From Thalassia testudinum (Eukaryota; Streptophyta; Magnoliopsida; Alismatales; Hydrocharitaceae), in contig JAZHRO010000073.1 of assembly GCA_037157565.1 (NCBI GenBank), forward strand, positions 97,256,001 to 97,320,000: a stretch of DNA of 64,000 bases, given 5' to 3'. The translations under genes were made by a program, and so were the position numbers. Positions 1 through 11,906 of the stretch are shown one piece after another. Below the pieces are notes generated by a model that made no database searches, had not been told where the DNA came from, and saw only the letters and a list, made by a program, of their open reading frames with translations. Position 1 is the stretch's first letter, and every line of letters starts with the position of its first letter.

Positions 1-296
1 TCAGGTCCTCAAGGTGCTAGAACGGATCTTCGCTTTACATTAGGCTTGAGCTCAAACGCGTCTCCGCCTGCGGGAATTCTGACTAGTGGTGCGACGATAG
101 GTGTGGCTGGGTCGTAGAAATATCGCAGTTGTTCTCCTCGTGGCAGGTGCTGCATCCTGTCAAGCGCCGTCAGAATATGATCCATGCTCTACTGATGCCG
201 CTCCTCAGATTCGGCGACCCAGTCTTTCAGATAAGCCATCGGGTCCAGATTCTCAATGTCCTGACCCAGTCTAGGTCCTGGTCCAGGATTTGCCAT
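1..296 (-). pseudogene. gag: gag N-terminal fragment of element F
   Basis: A start codon at 296-294 begins a frame opening MANPGPGPRLGQD. It breaks at an in-frame TAG at 191-189, then continues in the same frame through the conserved gag N-terminal motif RIPAGGDAFELKP. The A1 gag has the matching stretch (QIPAGGDAFELKP, about nt 4502-4540), which identifies it. Gag forms the cytoplasmic virus-like particle in this family. The copy is broken by nonsense changes and cut by the window edge before the capsid core. Confidence 0.75.
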
Positions 297-1954
297 GGTG
301 GCTCTTGGAGTAGAATAAATGGGGGGAGAAGATAGTCCGGGCGAGGTGACTCGCCTCCTTGGGAGTCCAACCAAGTGAGGTCGAAGTGACCTCCTTCCGT
401 GCATAAACCGCCCAACCCCTGGGTTGGTGTAGCCACGCAGGACAAGGCTAAGGCCCTATCAATCAAATGGTCCTTATAGATCAGGTGACCAGATTTTTCG
501 TTAGGGATTTGAATTCCTAAAGATAAGTTTGTCGTACAACCGACTGAAAGTGAATCCCGCCTCTCAAGCTAATCCAGACAATCTGGTTACGAGGGGACTA
601 AGGGGAAGCTTCTTCGTTTGGCTTACGCCTCCGGTTCCGTTGACCCCCGAGCCACGGTCGTTTGACACTACTCCACAGACTTAGTCACCAGGTTTGCCAA
701 GAGAGATTAAACTCACCCAGTAGTACGACAACGAACTCAAGTTGATTTCGTGTTTTAAAATTAATTTTTAACCCGTTTTCTTCAGTGGGGTTTGTGGTGA
801 GTGGCCCAGAAGGTGACCAAGCTCCCCGACTAACTAGACTTGATTAAGTCTAAGTTAACCCAACATGTGGTCCATAGTTGTAACCCTAAGGGTTTAACCT
901 AAGTTGCATGCACTTCTAGGGTTTTTCTTTGTTCAAGAAGACCACAAAAATAATGTTGATTCTCTGATAATAATTGGAATCCAATTAATTTGAAATTCTT
1001 CGAGTAGATTTGTTTTTCAATTATTTTTTCAGAGAATATTTTTTTGGAATTTTTACTATTTCACCCAAATTTTTAGGGAATTATGAATTTCAGGGGGTCA
1101 GATTTAGAATTTTGACCTGTGGTCGATTTTTTACTTTGAAACAGTAACAACTGATCTTCAAAAATTTGAAAGAAATATATAAAATAAAGAAAATGAGATC
1201 AGCTTTCAAACCCCACCATTTTTAGTCAAAATAGATTCACGTATTACTCAGAATCGCTTTTTGGAATTTGAAAATTTTTGAATCTGGGTCAGTTTGATCC
1301 TCGTACACTTCGTGAATTTTTAAAAATTTTATACTTGGAATTTTTTCAAAGTAATGGTGGTATTTGAAAGATGGTTTGAAAATGAAGGTTTAACAGAATT
1401 TCAGAATTTTTCGCTAATGAATTTTTTGACAATCGAATTTTTAAGTTAGATTTGAAATCTGGCCGAAAATCAAAAGATGGTGGAAAAGCTTTTAAAGAGG
1501 TTTGAATTGAAATCTAAGCTTTCCACCAAAAATGCTTTTTTTTTCAAATCTTTTGCACATTTTTTTTTCAAAAAGAATTTTTCAAAAGATTCAAAGAAAA
1601 TATCTCTTTTTTTCTTTTTTTTTTTAAACTAACCTAGGTTCGAAAGGAAACCTAATCTAGAATTTTTTTTAATTTTTTTTCTTTTTGATTTTTTTTCTTT
1701 TTACTGAAATGAGTAAAATCTTTTTTTTTTTTAAGAATTTTTCAAAGGAAAGTGCAGAAAGCAAATCTATTCCTAGGGTTCAGAAAAAGAAACCTAATGT
1801 AGAGAGATATGATGTCATCTGATTTTTTTCTTTGCCACACTCGTTGTGTGAGTAGATCCTATTTTCCTTTCGTTTTGTCCTGCATATCAAAAACAAAGTA
1901 GAGAGAGATTTGTCAGTGATAGTTTCAAGATCGTAATCATACAAAATGACATTG
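297..1954 (-). other. Untranslated leader of element F
   Basis: About 1.65 kb between the primer-binding site and the gag start. It is AT-rich with long T tracts on the plus strand (about 1530-1740) and has no long open frame. The position matches the long leaders of the other elements here. Short frames at 129-335 and 227-466 are shadows or chance. Confidence 0.6.
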
Positions 1955-1974
1955 CCTCTTCGGCAACAACACCA
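1955..1974 (-). promoter_or_regulatory. Primer-binding site of element F (tRNA-Asp type, decayed)
   Basis: The minus strand reads TGGTGTTGTTGCCGAAGAGG, two bases past the LTR end. It matches the intact site of element C (TGGCGCCGTTGCCGGGGAGG) at most positions; several changes fit CpG decay. The tRNA-Asp 3' end is the expected primer for this lineage. Confidence 0.7.
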
Positions 1975-2935
1975 TTTGTTGGGGAATCATAGATCGCGTT
2001 TTTGATAGAAAAGGAATGCGTCGTAGTATAGTTGCGAAGTACGATCTAACAAAGATATTGTTTGTAAAAATAACAAGACTTGAGTCCCAATCATTCGTAT
2101 CTGGGAGGTGTTGTTTTCGATTTTGAAATAGATCTTTTTTTACTACTCTACTTCGTTTAAAGACGCACGCCAATTTCTAATATCCTAACTAAGACTTCAC
2201 CGCTCCTATTATTAACTAGGATCACATGCACATGCATCAAGTAAATCATGAAAGTGAACATGTGAGTTTCTATGTGCATGATTCTAGTGAGGTGTGACTA
2301 GTTATGGAGAAAGCATCTATTGTCAGATTTTCAATATCCTCAGGAAACGACTTTCTAGTGCGTAATATATAGACAGCTAAAGGCAGGCACTTAAATCACA
2401 CAATTACGATAATTATGAAGCTCACAGTGATTTCAAACACATAAAGAGACATATATATATATATATAAACGCAATTTCATTCACTCATTGGAGAGTTGTT
2501 GCACAAGGAAATCTAGAGGAAAGCTTATACATAAATGCTTGAAAATTAAACCTAGCTACTAGAAAAGGATCGCATACAAGAATCGATGGGGGGATTTCGC
2601 ATGCATCATTGGGGGAGAAGTAAGACAACACTACTAAGCAGTAAATAAAAGCAGTAAGTATACAAAGGGCTAAGTTACTAATCTAGCAGAAGGAAGGGCA
2701 TTTGGAGGTGGTCTCCGATGGCCTTTGAGTGGCTGAGAGAAGAGGGAGGGGTGGCCAATGGAGCTTAGGTTGGCCCTTGGAGAGAGGTTAGGGAGCTAAT
2801 CCAGCTTCCTGTCATGGAGATGGTGGCCTCCATGGTGGTACTCAACTCGTGGAGGTGGAGTGGAGATGGAAGTGGCTAGCCTAAGTGGAATGAATGCCAA
2901 GGAAGTGAATGGGGGTGTTTGGCTGCCCATGGGGT

Positions 2936-2946
2936 CATTTTATAGA
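2936..2946 (-). promoter_or_regulatory. Probable TATA box of the F LTR promoter
   Basis: The minus strand reads TCTATAAAATG, about 1.37 kb into the LTR, a plausible U3/R position. It is the best TATA match in this LTR. The transcription start should lie about 30 bases on, near 2905. Confidence 0.5.
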
Positions 2947-3133
2947 CCCAATGGCTTCTCTCTAGAGAGGTGTAGAACTCTCTAGAGAGTGTCCAAGAGT
3001 GGCCTGCCACATATTGGTGGATGTGGTCTTTGAGATCCAAGAATTGTGGATCTCAATTTGAATCCCTCTTGGTTGCTAAATTTGGAAACCAAGAGGTGGC
3101 GCCATCTCAAGAGATCTCCAAAGAATTCTAGAG

Positions 3134-3172
3134 AAGTGTGTGTGTGTGAATGGGTGTGTGTGTGTGTGTGTG
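3134..3172. repeat. (TG)n microsatellite
   Basis: Two runs of TG dinucleotides interrupted by GAATGG, inside the F LTR U3. Confidence 0.85.
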
Positions 3173-3410
3173 GTCGTGCTCTATGTGACTAGGTGGCTTA
3201 GGTTAGGTCCTAAGGGGTTTGGGTTGGTGTAGGTCTTGAATTAGGGTTACAAACTTAATTGCTAAGGGGAAAATGCAATTAAACTTAGCCTAAGTTTAAT
3301 TGAATGGGTGTGAACCTAATTGAGAGTAGAATAACTCAATTAGGTTGGCTTTAGGTCAATTGGACTCTCACCAAGTCCAATTAAACTTGAGTGGGTTGAG
3401 ATCTAAGCTC

Positions 3411-3433
3411 AATTGGACTCAATGAGTCCAATT
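3411..3433. repeat. Perfect inverted repeat in the F LTR U3
   Basis: Arms AATTGGACTCA (3411-3421) and TGAGTCCAATT (3423-3433) around one base. It lies in a stretch (3290-3500) full of CAATT and TTGGACT variants. The arms contain the bZIP-like core TGAGTC. Possibly an LTR cis element. Confidence 0.6.
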
Positions 3434-3850
3434 GACTTAGGTGAAGGTAATTGACTTGATCTAAGTCAATTGGTTTTGGTGAGGACCTAATTAGGTCCTT
3501 AGGTAGGTCTAGAGGTGATGTACTAGGGTTAGGACACCTTAATTTAGGTTCCTATGGGGTTGTGATTAAGTCTAGGGAGCGAGAGATCCAAGACCAAGAC
3601 TTGAATCTCAAAATAGGGATTGGAGACCAGTATCAGACATCCAATAATAGGATCAGATGACTTATACTCAAAAATCAAAAGTCCAGACTTCAGTTCTGGA
3701 CATCCAATTTGAGTCTGGGGGAAATCAGGATTCTATTTTGGGTACTCTGTAGAAATTGGACATTTGACAAAGTGTCTGGACGTCCAATAACACTGCAGAA
3801 GTGGGTTCGAAATGTGCAGGAGATGGCTAAGGGTCCTGGACGTCCTATAA

Positions 3851-3872
3851 CTTATCTGGACGTCCAGATAAG
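3851..3872. repeat. Perfect 22-bp palindrome centred on GACGTC, F LTR U3
   Basis: The palindrome's central 14 bases are TCTGGACGTCCAGA. It is the last of four related motifs (near 3695, 3775, 3836 and 3851) sharing CTGGACRTCC. GACGTC is a core bound by plant bZIP factors, so a promoter role is plausible but unproven. Confidence 0.6.
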
Positions 3873-4318
3873 GGTTGGAACTAGGGTTTTCGGGCTTCCT
3901 AGGGTGTTGTGACCTAATCGAAGGGTGGCTAAGGCTTAGGGAAGTCTCTAGGCTATCCTAAGGCTAGAATGAACCTATTCTCTTCACATTTTACAGCTTT
4001 ATTTCTACTTAATAGAATAGAAAACCTTTAACCCCCTTACATTATTCTTCCTATATCTAAACTAAGCCTTCTACACTGGCTCTGCTACAACTCCCGTTAT
4101 TCCATATCCAGCTTCAGATGCTGCTCCAGATCCAGCTCCAGATCTACTTATTGCCTGCAATCAACATAATGCACTTAATCAGCACATTATAACATTATTT
4201 TTTGCATAGCTAAAGGAAAGCAGTAAAGATGTAGGTAATGCTTATGCATGCTTGAATTTCCCTAACTTATGCTAAGTTCTAGCTTAATCTAGGTCAATTA
4301 AGACCTATGATTGCTACA

Positions 4319-6470
4319 TAATCTACCCTGGAAATCAGGACCCAATGGCTCATCTGGAAGCCAGGGTTGAGGAAACAGAACAGAAATATGAGCAGAGCAT
4401 CAACTGGATTCTCACGACACTCGATAGCATGCAGCACCTACCATGCAAAGAACTACAGGACTTCTATGATTCAACGGCAACAATCAGAGCACCTCAGGTC
4501 CAAATTCCCGCTGGCGGAGATGCATTTGAGTTAAAACCGTATATCATAAGTCTAATTCAGACCCACTTCCATGGAAACTCGAATGAGGACCCTTAAAACA
4601 CCTCAAAGACCTGAGTCGGATTGCAGAGTCAGTTCAACCCAAGAATATTGATATTGGAATTGTTTTCATGAAGCTTTTTCCTTTTTCTCTCAAGGATAAA
4701 GCTGTTTATTGGTTCAAGACCATCGGGAGGCCAATTGGAACCTGGGAAGAATTACATCGCGAATTCCTCCAAAAGTTCTTCCCGATCGGTCAAACAAATA
4801 ACATGAGGCACGCAATCACAACTTTTTCCCAAGGCCCTGGAGAGATGCTACATGATGCCTAGGACAGATTTCACGATCTTCTCAGAAAGTGCCCACATCA
4901 TGTGTACCCAAATGTCACCTTGCACAAGTATTTTTCCATGGTTGGATGACACACATCGGTACCTAGCCGATGCATCTACCGGTGAGAAATTTCTCGCTAA
5001 GGACTAGAACAGCGCATTTGAACTGTTGAAGTCCTTAGCAGAGAACTCGATGAATGCCACCTCAATGAACCAGTTCCAGCGACCTTGACAACAACAAGTT
5101 AATGTCTAGGGAGATCAAGCCAAATCTGCCCGAGCCAACATGGACATTATCACCAAAAAGTTGGATAAGGTGGATTTGCTCGATAAGAAGCTCGATGAAT
5201 TGATGCGAGTGAGATCTGGATCTTCTGGTAGCATTGCTCCATCTTACTCCTCTCAAGCATCTCGAGCCCCCTCTACTCGTACATATCCGATTGCTTGGGA
5301 TGTTTTCTCTCCATCTTCACGGGATCTTGCATACCAGGAACCCAAGAACAATATGGATCTAGCATCGTACAATCAGGGTTTCACACCACATGGTGATGCA
5401 AGTGCATATTCTTTTGATGAATTAGCATTTGAGACATCTTCAGCTTACGAAGATGTCAATGCCTTTCAGGGATACGGGCATAACAACCCGTATTTTGAAA
5501 CATATAATCCTGGTTGGTGCCAGCATCCCAATTTCGCCTGGTCTGGTAATCCACAGAGACCAAGTGAAGTTCTACACTACCAGACTAGACAATACGAGAA
5601 TGTGCAGAACACGTATCCTAGGCAGTAGCCATTCTCGTCTCAACAGCAACAGACACACTTTATCTATCAGCCGCTGCACCAAGCTGCCAACTACGCTCCA
5701 AAGAGGGCCGACCTTTCAGAGTCGCTGAAGGAGGAACTGCGGGCATCTGTTCGAAAATCTACTCATGACAACCTCTAAATAATGAAGGCAATGGCTGACC
5801 AAATAAAGACCATACAGAACATGTAGAACCAGATGATGCAGGAGCATAGATCACATGGACCTTTACCCTACCAACCCGTCCCGAACCTGAGATATGTGCA
5901 GAATCAGGGTGCCCTGCCTAGATTCCAAGCACCACAAGGGCAGGCACACGTAGTTATGCAAGCACCTCCTGCACCTCCTAGTTATGGACTCGGTTAGCAA
6001 CCTATGTTGCCAAACCCTGTGTATCCAGACCAACTTGCTCCTCTGCCCCTGCATGGACAGCCCGCCGATGCAAAAGCTATTACCTTAAGGAGCAGAAAGG
6101 CTACACAATACCCACTACGTAGGCAAGCAGATAACGATTTTTCCTGCTCCATACCATGAGATGGCTCACAACCCTCTTCCTCTCACAAGACATCTTTATT
6201 AGATAAAGGAAAGAAGCCTTTAGACCTTGAAATTCCCATCCCTTTTCCCGCAACCCTAACATGAGATTCAGCACAGAAAAAGGACACGTGGAATTTCGAG
6301 GACCTGAAATCTATGTTCAAGGAAGCTCACATTCAGGTCCCTCTCCTCGAAGCGATAGATCACATCCCAACTATCGCTAGGTTCTTTATGGACTACTGTA
6401 CCCTAAACTAGCAGCAAAGGATCAGACGACAAGCAGTACTATTTGAGGAAGTCAACGTAGTTATTTTAGC
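4319..6470 (+). pseudogene. gag: Degenerate gag of element A1
   Basis: Gag builds the particle that packages the RNA. The visible parts in order are an N-terminal stretch with IPAGGDAFELKP (about 4505-4540), then a frameshift near 4594. The retrotransposon gag core follows, with LFPFSLKDKAVYWF and FLQKFFPIGQTN (4670-4860), ending at an in-frame TAG at 4860. Next are a Ser/Tyr-rich linker (5140-5628) with NPGWCQHPNFAWSGN and a TLRSRKA segment near 6085, the usual TLRSGK landmark before protease. No CCHC knuckle is visible, as is common in this lineage. At least three frames are used, so no protein can be made. Confidence 0.8.
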
Positions 6471-6479
6471 TGACTTACC

Positions 6480-7340
6480 ACCAAGAAGAAGGACCTGGGC
6501 ACACCATTGATTTCCTGCTTGTTGTAGGATTCCCCTTTTGATAGGGCCCTTCTTGACTTGGGGTCGTCCATCAACCTAACTCCCACTACTGTATTTGATC
6601 GATTTCGATTCAGGGAGTTAAAGCCCACCTCTGTTACCATACAATTGGTTGATCGATCTGTAAAAACACCCAGGGGGTGGCTGAAAATGTGATCGTAAAA
6701 GTTCAAGGATTCTGCTTTCCAGCGGACTTTTTTGTTCTTGATATGGAGGTTCCTCCTAATCTCCATGATGCACCGATTATTCCAGGTTGCCTGTTTTTGG
6801 GAACCACCCATGCAAACATTGACTGTGCATCAGGGTGCATAGAGATTGCCCTTGGAAATGAAAAGCTCAAACTAGACATTTTCAGGGCATCAAAGAACTT
6901 TGATTGTGACTTGATAGAGGAAGATAGTGGCGATGAAGATTCATCTTTCTATGGGAACATTGGGCTCCTCTACAACGACCCAATGGCACATTCATCCTCA
7001 CTATCAAGGGTCTTTGATCACGATCCACACGGGATTGAGACTACTGATATACACGTTTCATCCCAGGATCTGATTGTCAAAGGTGTTCATCTGCTCCTAA
7101 CACCCCTGATCCTGACTATCCTATCCTATCCAACACTGATATCTTAAGATAGGATTACATGACCACTGTAGGCGAATTCTTCATAAATCGGGATTAGCAA
7201 ATTTCCACTATTGTTTCCTCTCCTTCCCTGCATAACCCTCCTCCCCGCCCTCCGCTACTAGAGCTACAACCCTTACCTGATTCGCTCAAAAATGACTTTC
7301 TGGGAGAAAGCTAGACATATCCAGTGATTATCAATGCACA
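6480..7340 (+). pseudogene. pol: Degenerate aspartic protease and PR-RT linker of A1
   Basis: The catalytic region is recognisable across frames around 6545-6570 (a decayed LLDLGSS active-site loop). It is followed downstream by VIVKVQGFCFPADFFVLDMEV (in two parts, 6690-6750) and an ANIDC motif. The open part 6677-7147 covers the protease C-terminus and an acidic linker. The motif ELQPLPDSL near 7265 marks the PR-RT linker of this lineage. Protease would cleave the polyprotein in the particle. It is broken by frameshifts and stops. Confidence 0.7.
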
Positions 7341-7359
7341 CTTGACTCTAGATCAGGAA

Positions 7360-10160
7360 CACTGATTGATCTCCGTTTTGCGAGCACATAGGGCTGCTAT
7401 CGGGTGGGGTATTTCTGATCTCCACGAAATTCACCCCTCATATTGCACTCTCCATATCTACACTGATGAAGGGGTGAGACCATCGTGACAACCTCAGAGA
7501 TGCCTAAATCCAAATATGTTGGAGGTTGTCAAGAAGGAGATCATTAAATGGCTGGACGCAGACATTATCTATCCGATTTTCGACAGCTAGTGGGTGAGTC
7601 CCTTTCAGATAGTGCCCAAAAAGGCAGGACTCACCGTAATCAGAAATGAATTGGGAGAATCCATTCTGACTTGCACCACGACTTCTTGGTGGGTCTGCAT
7701 TGACTACAGGAAGTTAAACTCGGTTACCAAAAAGAATCATTTTCCTTTGCCCTTTATTCATCAGATTCTAGAATGGCTAGCCAGGCATAGTTTCTTCTGC
7801 TTTCTAGATGGATACTCTCGGTACAATCAAGTCACAATCAACCCAGAAGACCAAGACAAGATGACTTTTACGTGTCCCTTTGGAACATTCGCTTTTAAGC
7901 GGATGCCTTTCGGCCTTTGCAATGTACCAGCTACTTTTCAGCAATGCTTGATGGCCATCTTTTCAGACATGATCGGGAATTGCGTAGAAGTGTTCATGGA
8001 CGACTTCTCCATGTTTGGAGAGGATTTCTTGTCTTGTCTTGATAACCTCATAAAGATTCTGAGGAGATGTATAGAAGTTAACCTAGTACTTTCATGGGAA
8101 AAAAGCCATTTTATGGTGAGGGATGGCATCATACTAGGTCGTAGGATCTCCTCTAATGGACTCAAGGTTGACCGAGCTAAGTCTAAAATCATTTTGCGAT
8201 TACCTCCACCTAGCTCTATCAGACAAATCAGATAATTCTTAGGGCAAGTCGGATTTTATCGAAGATTCATTTGAGATTTCTCAAAAATTGCTCGTCCATT
8301 AACGAATCTTCTGGTAACCGACCCACCTTTTGAATTCGACTCCTCTTGTCTCAGCACTCTCCAAACCTTGCGAAACGTTGTCTCCAGTGCACCTATTCTG
8401 CAACCAGTCGACTGGTTGCTAGACCTTGAGATGATGTGTGATGCCTCCGACTTCACTGTTGAGCTATTCTTGGCCAGTGTCGAGAGCACTATCCATTTGT
8501 AATATACTATACTTGCAAAATGCTGAATGAGGCTTAGCGTAACTATGCAGTCACTGAGAAAGAATTGCTGGTTGTAGTATTCAGGTTGGAGAAAATTTAG
8601 GTCATACTTACTTGGGTCCAAAGTTATCATCTACACTGACCATTCCGCCCTCCAGCATTTGTTTGTAAAGAAGGACGCCAAACCTCGCCTTATCCAATGG
8701 ATCATTCTTTTGCAAGAGTATGATGTCGAGATCTGTGACAAAGCCGGAGCACATAATGTTGTGGCAGACCACTTGTCTCAGCTAGACCCAGACTACATTC
8801 CGTACTCCCCGCCGATATCAGACCGATTTCCTAATGAGTCTCTACTATCTATCAACTCAGTGGAGTTTCCTTGGTATTCTGATATAGCAAACTATCTTGT
8901 CGCAGACGGGCTACCTGAGAGATTATCCAAGGATCAAAAGCTCAAATTTATATCAGAGGCTAAGTTCTATTTTTGGGATGACCCATTGCTCTTTCACATT
9001 GGGGCTAATCAGATCATCCGTAGATGTGTCCCTGATTCAGAAATCTCCAGTGTGCTATCCTTCTGCCATAGCGATGCATGTGGAGGTCATTTCTCAGGCT
9101 GAAAAACCGTTGCAAAGATTTTGCAGACGGGATTTTTCTGGCCGACCATTTTCAAAGATACACACAAGTTTGCCAAGTGTTGTAAGCGATGCCAGGTAGT
9201 CGGTTCTATGACCCAAAGAGACATGATGCCCCTCTAATCCATTCTGGTCGTAGAAGTGTTTGATGTCTGGGGCATCGACTTTATGGGCTCCTTCCCAAAC
9301 TCTCATGGCTTTGAGTACATACTCCTCGCAGTAGGTTATGTCTCAAAGTGGGTAGAAGCCATCCCGGCAAGACGAGATGATCATAAGACTATTATATCCT
9401 TTGTCCGAGAATTTATTTCTGTGAGATTCGGAGTTCCCCGCGCCTTGATAAGTGATCGGGGAAGCCATTTCATCCATGCCCATTTCAGATCATTATTGAA
9501 GAAATACAGGGTGCAACACCGCATTGCTACCCCATATCACCCACAGACCAATGGGCAAGCTGAAGTATCAAACCATCAAATCAAGCTTATCCTTCAAAAG
9601 ATAGTTAGACATGATAGGAAGGATTGGCCCGATTGGTTGATCGATGCACTATGGCATATCGAACTGCGTACAAGGCCCCGCTCAGAATGTCATCATACCA
9701 CATGGTGTATGGAAAGGCATGTCACCTTCCTGTGGAGCTGGAGCACCGTGCCTTTTGGGCAGTGTAGAAGTGTAATTTTAACCTTAAGGCTGGAGGTTAT
9801 GAAAGGAAGCTCCAGCACAGTGAGTTAGACAAGATTAGGCGGGAAGCATATGAGAATGCAAAAATATACAAGGACAAGACAAAAGCTTTCCATGATCAGC
9901 ACATCCGGAGGAAGGAGTTTTCACCTAACTAGCAGGTTTGGTTGTTTGACTCTTGACTCAAATTCTTTGCAGGAAAGCTCAAGTCCAAGTGGATTGGGCC
10001 ATTTCTGGTGGTCCTCCCATATCCTAACGGGGCGGTCCAAATTAGAGACCCAAAATTTAGGCACATTTTTATGGTTAATGGCTAGCGCCTCAAGCCATTC
10101 TTTTCCTAGGAACCTCCTCTTGCTGACAAAATGATACATCTTCTTGAGGACGTATGACTG
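7360..10160 (+). pseudogene. pol: Degenerate reverse transcriptase, RNase H and integrase of A1
   Basis: One frame carries most of the region from 7594 to 9828, interrupted by point stops (for example at 8233, 8269, 9100 and 9236). RT: VCIDYRKLNSVTKKNHFPLP, FLDGYSRYNQ, MPFGLCNVPATFQ and the catalytic VFMDDF (about 7990-8010). RNase H follows (near 8430-8770) with IIYTDHSALQHL and NVVADHLSQLDPD. Integrase: an HHCC zinc region (9065-9200), then catalytic residues in [19 protein letters not shown] and NGQAEVSN (the last near 9550-9580). A frameshift near 9670 breaks the C-terminus. The motif order RT-RH-IN is that of Ty3/gypsy. Confidence 0.85.
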
Positions 10161-11890
10161 ATGAGTTTCCCAACTGGAGGCGTTAAACTCAGCACGTATA
10201 CATATATACATACCATATATGCATAGCATATTTCATTTTTGCATAATGTTTTGCATATTGCTTTGCATATTGTGTATGGCATTGCAGTGGTGGCATGAAC
10301 TGAACGACAACTCAGAAGTAGTTTTAGGTGATTTCTATCCACATACACCCTGCCCTATTTCTTTTATTTATGCATGACAACATGCAAACACTTAGGCATG
10401 GGGGGTAGTTCATAAAAAAACTAAAAATTTTCTACCAACTATTGGGGAGATTAGATCATTTTATCAAGAGGTTTTATTAAAGATTTATTCTTTACGAGAT
10501 TCCTAGACTTAGAATCCGGTATAATTTCATACTTGCATGTAGATTTTGCAATGAATCCTCTGCAGAAATCGATAGATATTTCTAGTTTGTTGAGAAGAAG
10601 CATCGCTTCTTCTCCTGAACCCTTAGACAGTAATCAGGGAGTCAAGTGAACTATCTTCTAGTAACTCCACCAAAATATATGTGAGGTGAGAGTAGAGAGG
10701 TTACTAGTGCTCTAAGGCTAGTATAAAGAATCTTTAATAATTGAATAATGACATTTGGAGTTGGGCATAGTTTTCACTCTCAATTCTTGTGTACTAAATC
10801 TATGAGAAATTCCATATGAGAGCCACTAAATAAGGCAAAAACACAGAGAGTGGGTTCTGATAAAACTAGGATTGAGGTGGATGGTCACGACCATCCTCTA
10901 TGGATACCTCGACTAAAGGAGGGTAATGATGTCAAGGTCAGAAATACATAGTGCTATCCATTCCCTACCTGGTCCGAGAATAGGCACTTCCACCAAATAA
11001 GCCACCTGAGATCCTCTTGGTCATCCCAAAAATCCCCAAGAATGCCTCATGTATAAAAGTATGTATGTCGTGTTATGTTGTGCTGATAAATACAATAGTA
11101 TGTCTTGTTGTGGCATTGTGCCTATAGAATTGCATACAAAAGAGTTGTTTGCTAAAGAAAAAAAGGGAAAAGAAGCAGAAAAAAAAATAATAATAATAAA
11201 ATAAAAAAATATTATGTGAACCAGTTGCATAATGTGAGTCAAGTTAAATATTTTGAGGCAAAGAAACCTGCCACCCTCACGAAACACCAAATACAACCTT
11301 AACCTACTTCTGTATTTCTAATCGCCTGAATACGGGATGAGGGCTTCTGACTTAGTCGTAGGGTTATTAGAACCTAATTAAAGTGTCATGCCATGTGAGA
11401 CCTCCGAATACATTTGCAAATATGGTGAGATGTGAACTCAGGAAGAAAAAGAAAAAAAGAGAGAAGAGTACAAAAGATTAAGGAGAGCACAATTTTTCCA
11501 GCCCCTCTCTAAGTTGATTTATTCAATAATCTAGAAATCTAAATTCCGAAATACTAGTCTCCGAGAAACACCAAAAGAGAGTGAGCCAAAAAATACAATC
11601 CAGTTAACTCAGACATCTCCTACCAAAACCAAACACTGGGGCCAAAATAAGAAAATATTTTATAACCCCGAGAGAAGAGGTTCGCCTATTCCAACAGAAT
11701 TTTACTAGGGTTCTATTATAAGCTTTAAATGTATATCGACTCTTCGCTTGGATCTATTGCAGAAGCTACAACATTATATATTGATAGTTATCTGGATTTT
11801 GATGTTTTGGATGCAGCACAAAGAAATAATTCTTTACTTTAACTCTTGGTAAAATGTATTTAGTCTTGTACTTGCTAGGGACTAGCAAGA
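10161..11890 (+). other. 3' non-coding region of A1
   Basis: About 1.7 kb without a credible gene. It shares long stretches with the 3' region of element D (for instance 10741-11020 with 57115-57390) and, inverted, with element E (32373-33250). It includes an A/purine-rich low-complexity block (11150-11215) and an internal polypurine tract at 10391-10405. The open frame at 11021-11296 is on the wrong strand and low complexity. Confidence 0.7.
10391..10405 (+). promoter_or_regulatory. Internal PPT-like motif of A1
   Basis: CTTAGGCATGGGGGG lies 1.5 kb upstream of the true PPT and has nearly the same sequence. D, E, B and C hold equivalents in the same relative place. Confidence 0.55.
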
Positions 11891-11904
11891 TTTAGGCATG
11901 GGGG
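11891..11904 (+). promoter_or_regulatory. Polypurine tract of A1
   Basis: TTTAGGCATGGGGG, two bases before the 3' LTR start TGATTGCACAGC. This is the standard position for plus-strand DNA priming. Confidence 0.8.
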
Positions 11905-11906
11905 TA

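Larger units (their letters stand above)
1..4318 (-). mobile_element. Element F: 5' part of an inverted Ty3/gypsy (Athila-like) retrotransposon
   Basis: Read on the minus strand the order is LTR (4318 to 1977), tRNA-Asp-type primer-binding site, a long non-coding leader, then the start of gag at 296, which runs off the left edge. Both LTR ends resemble those of the A1 3' LTR at 11907-13375, so F and A1 belong to one family. F sits head-on against the A1 gag at 4319, so it very probably inserted into A1; the other half of F and the rest of A1 would lie left of the window. The right-flank target site would be taatc (4319-4323), with its partner off the edge. Confidence 0.8.
1977..4318 (-). repeat. 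5' LTR of element F
   Basis: On the minus strand it begins TGTAGCAATCATAGG (4318) and ends CCCCAACA (1977), followed by the primer-binding site. The A1 3' LTR has a comparable start (CAGCAATCATTGG) and end (CCCCGAACA). At about 2.34 kb it is longer than the A1 LTR (1.47 kb). U3 contains tandem short motifs and palindromes (see 3411-3433 and 3851-3872), and a TATA box lies at 2936-2946. The ORF-like stretches inside are not convincing genes. Confidence 0.8.

Noticed and set aside
11150..11215. Retroposon poly(A) tail
   Set aside because: The A-rich block is shared by A1, D and E at the same place in their 3' regions, so it is part of the elements.
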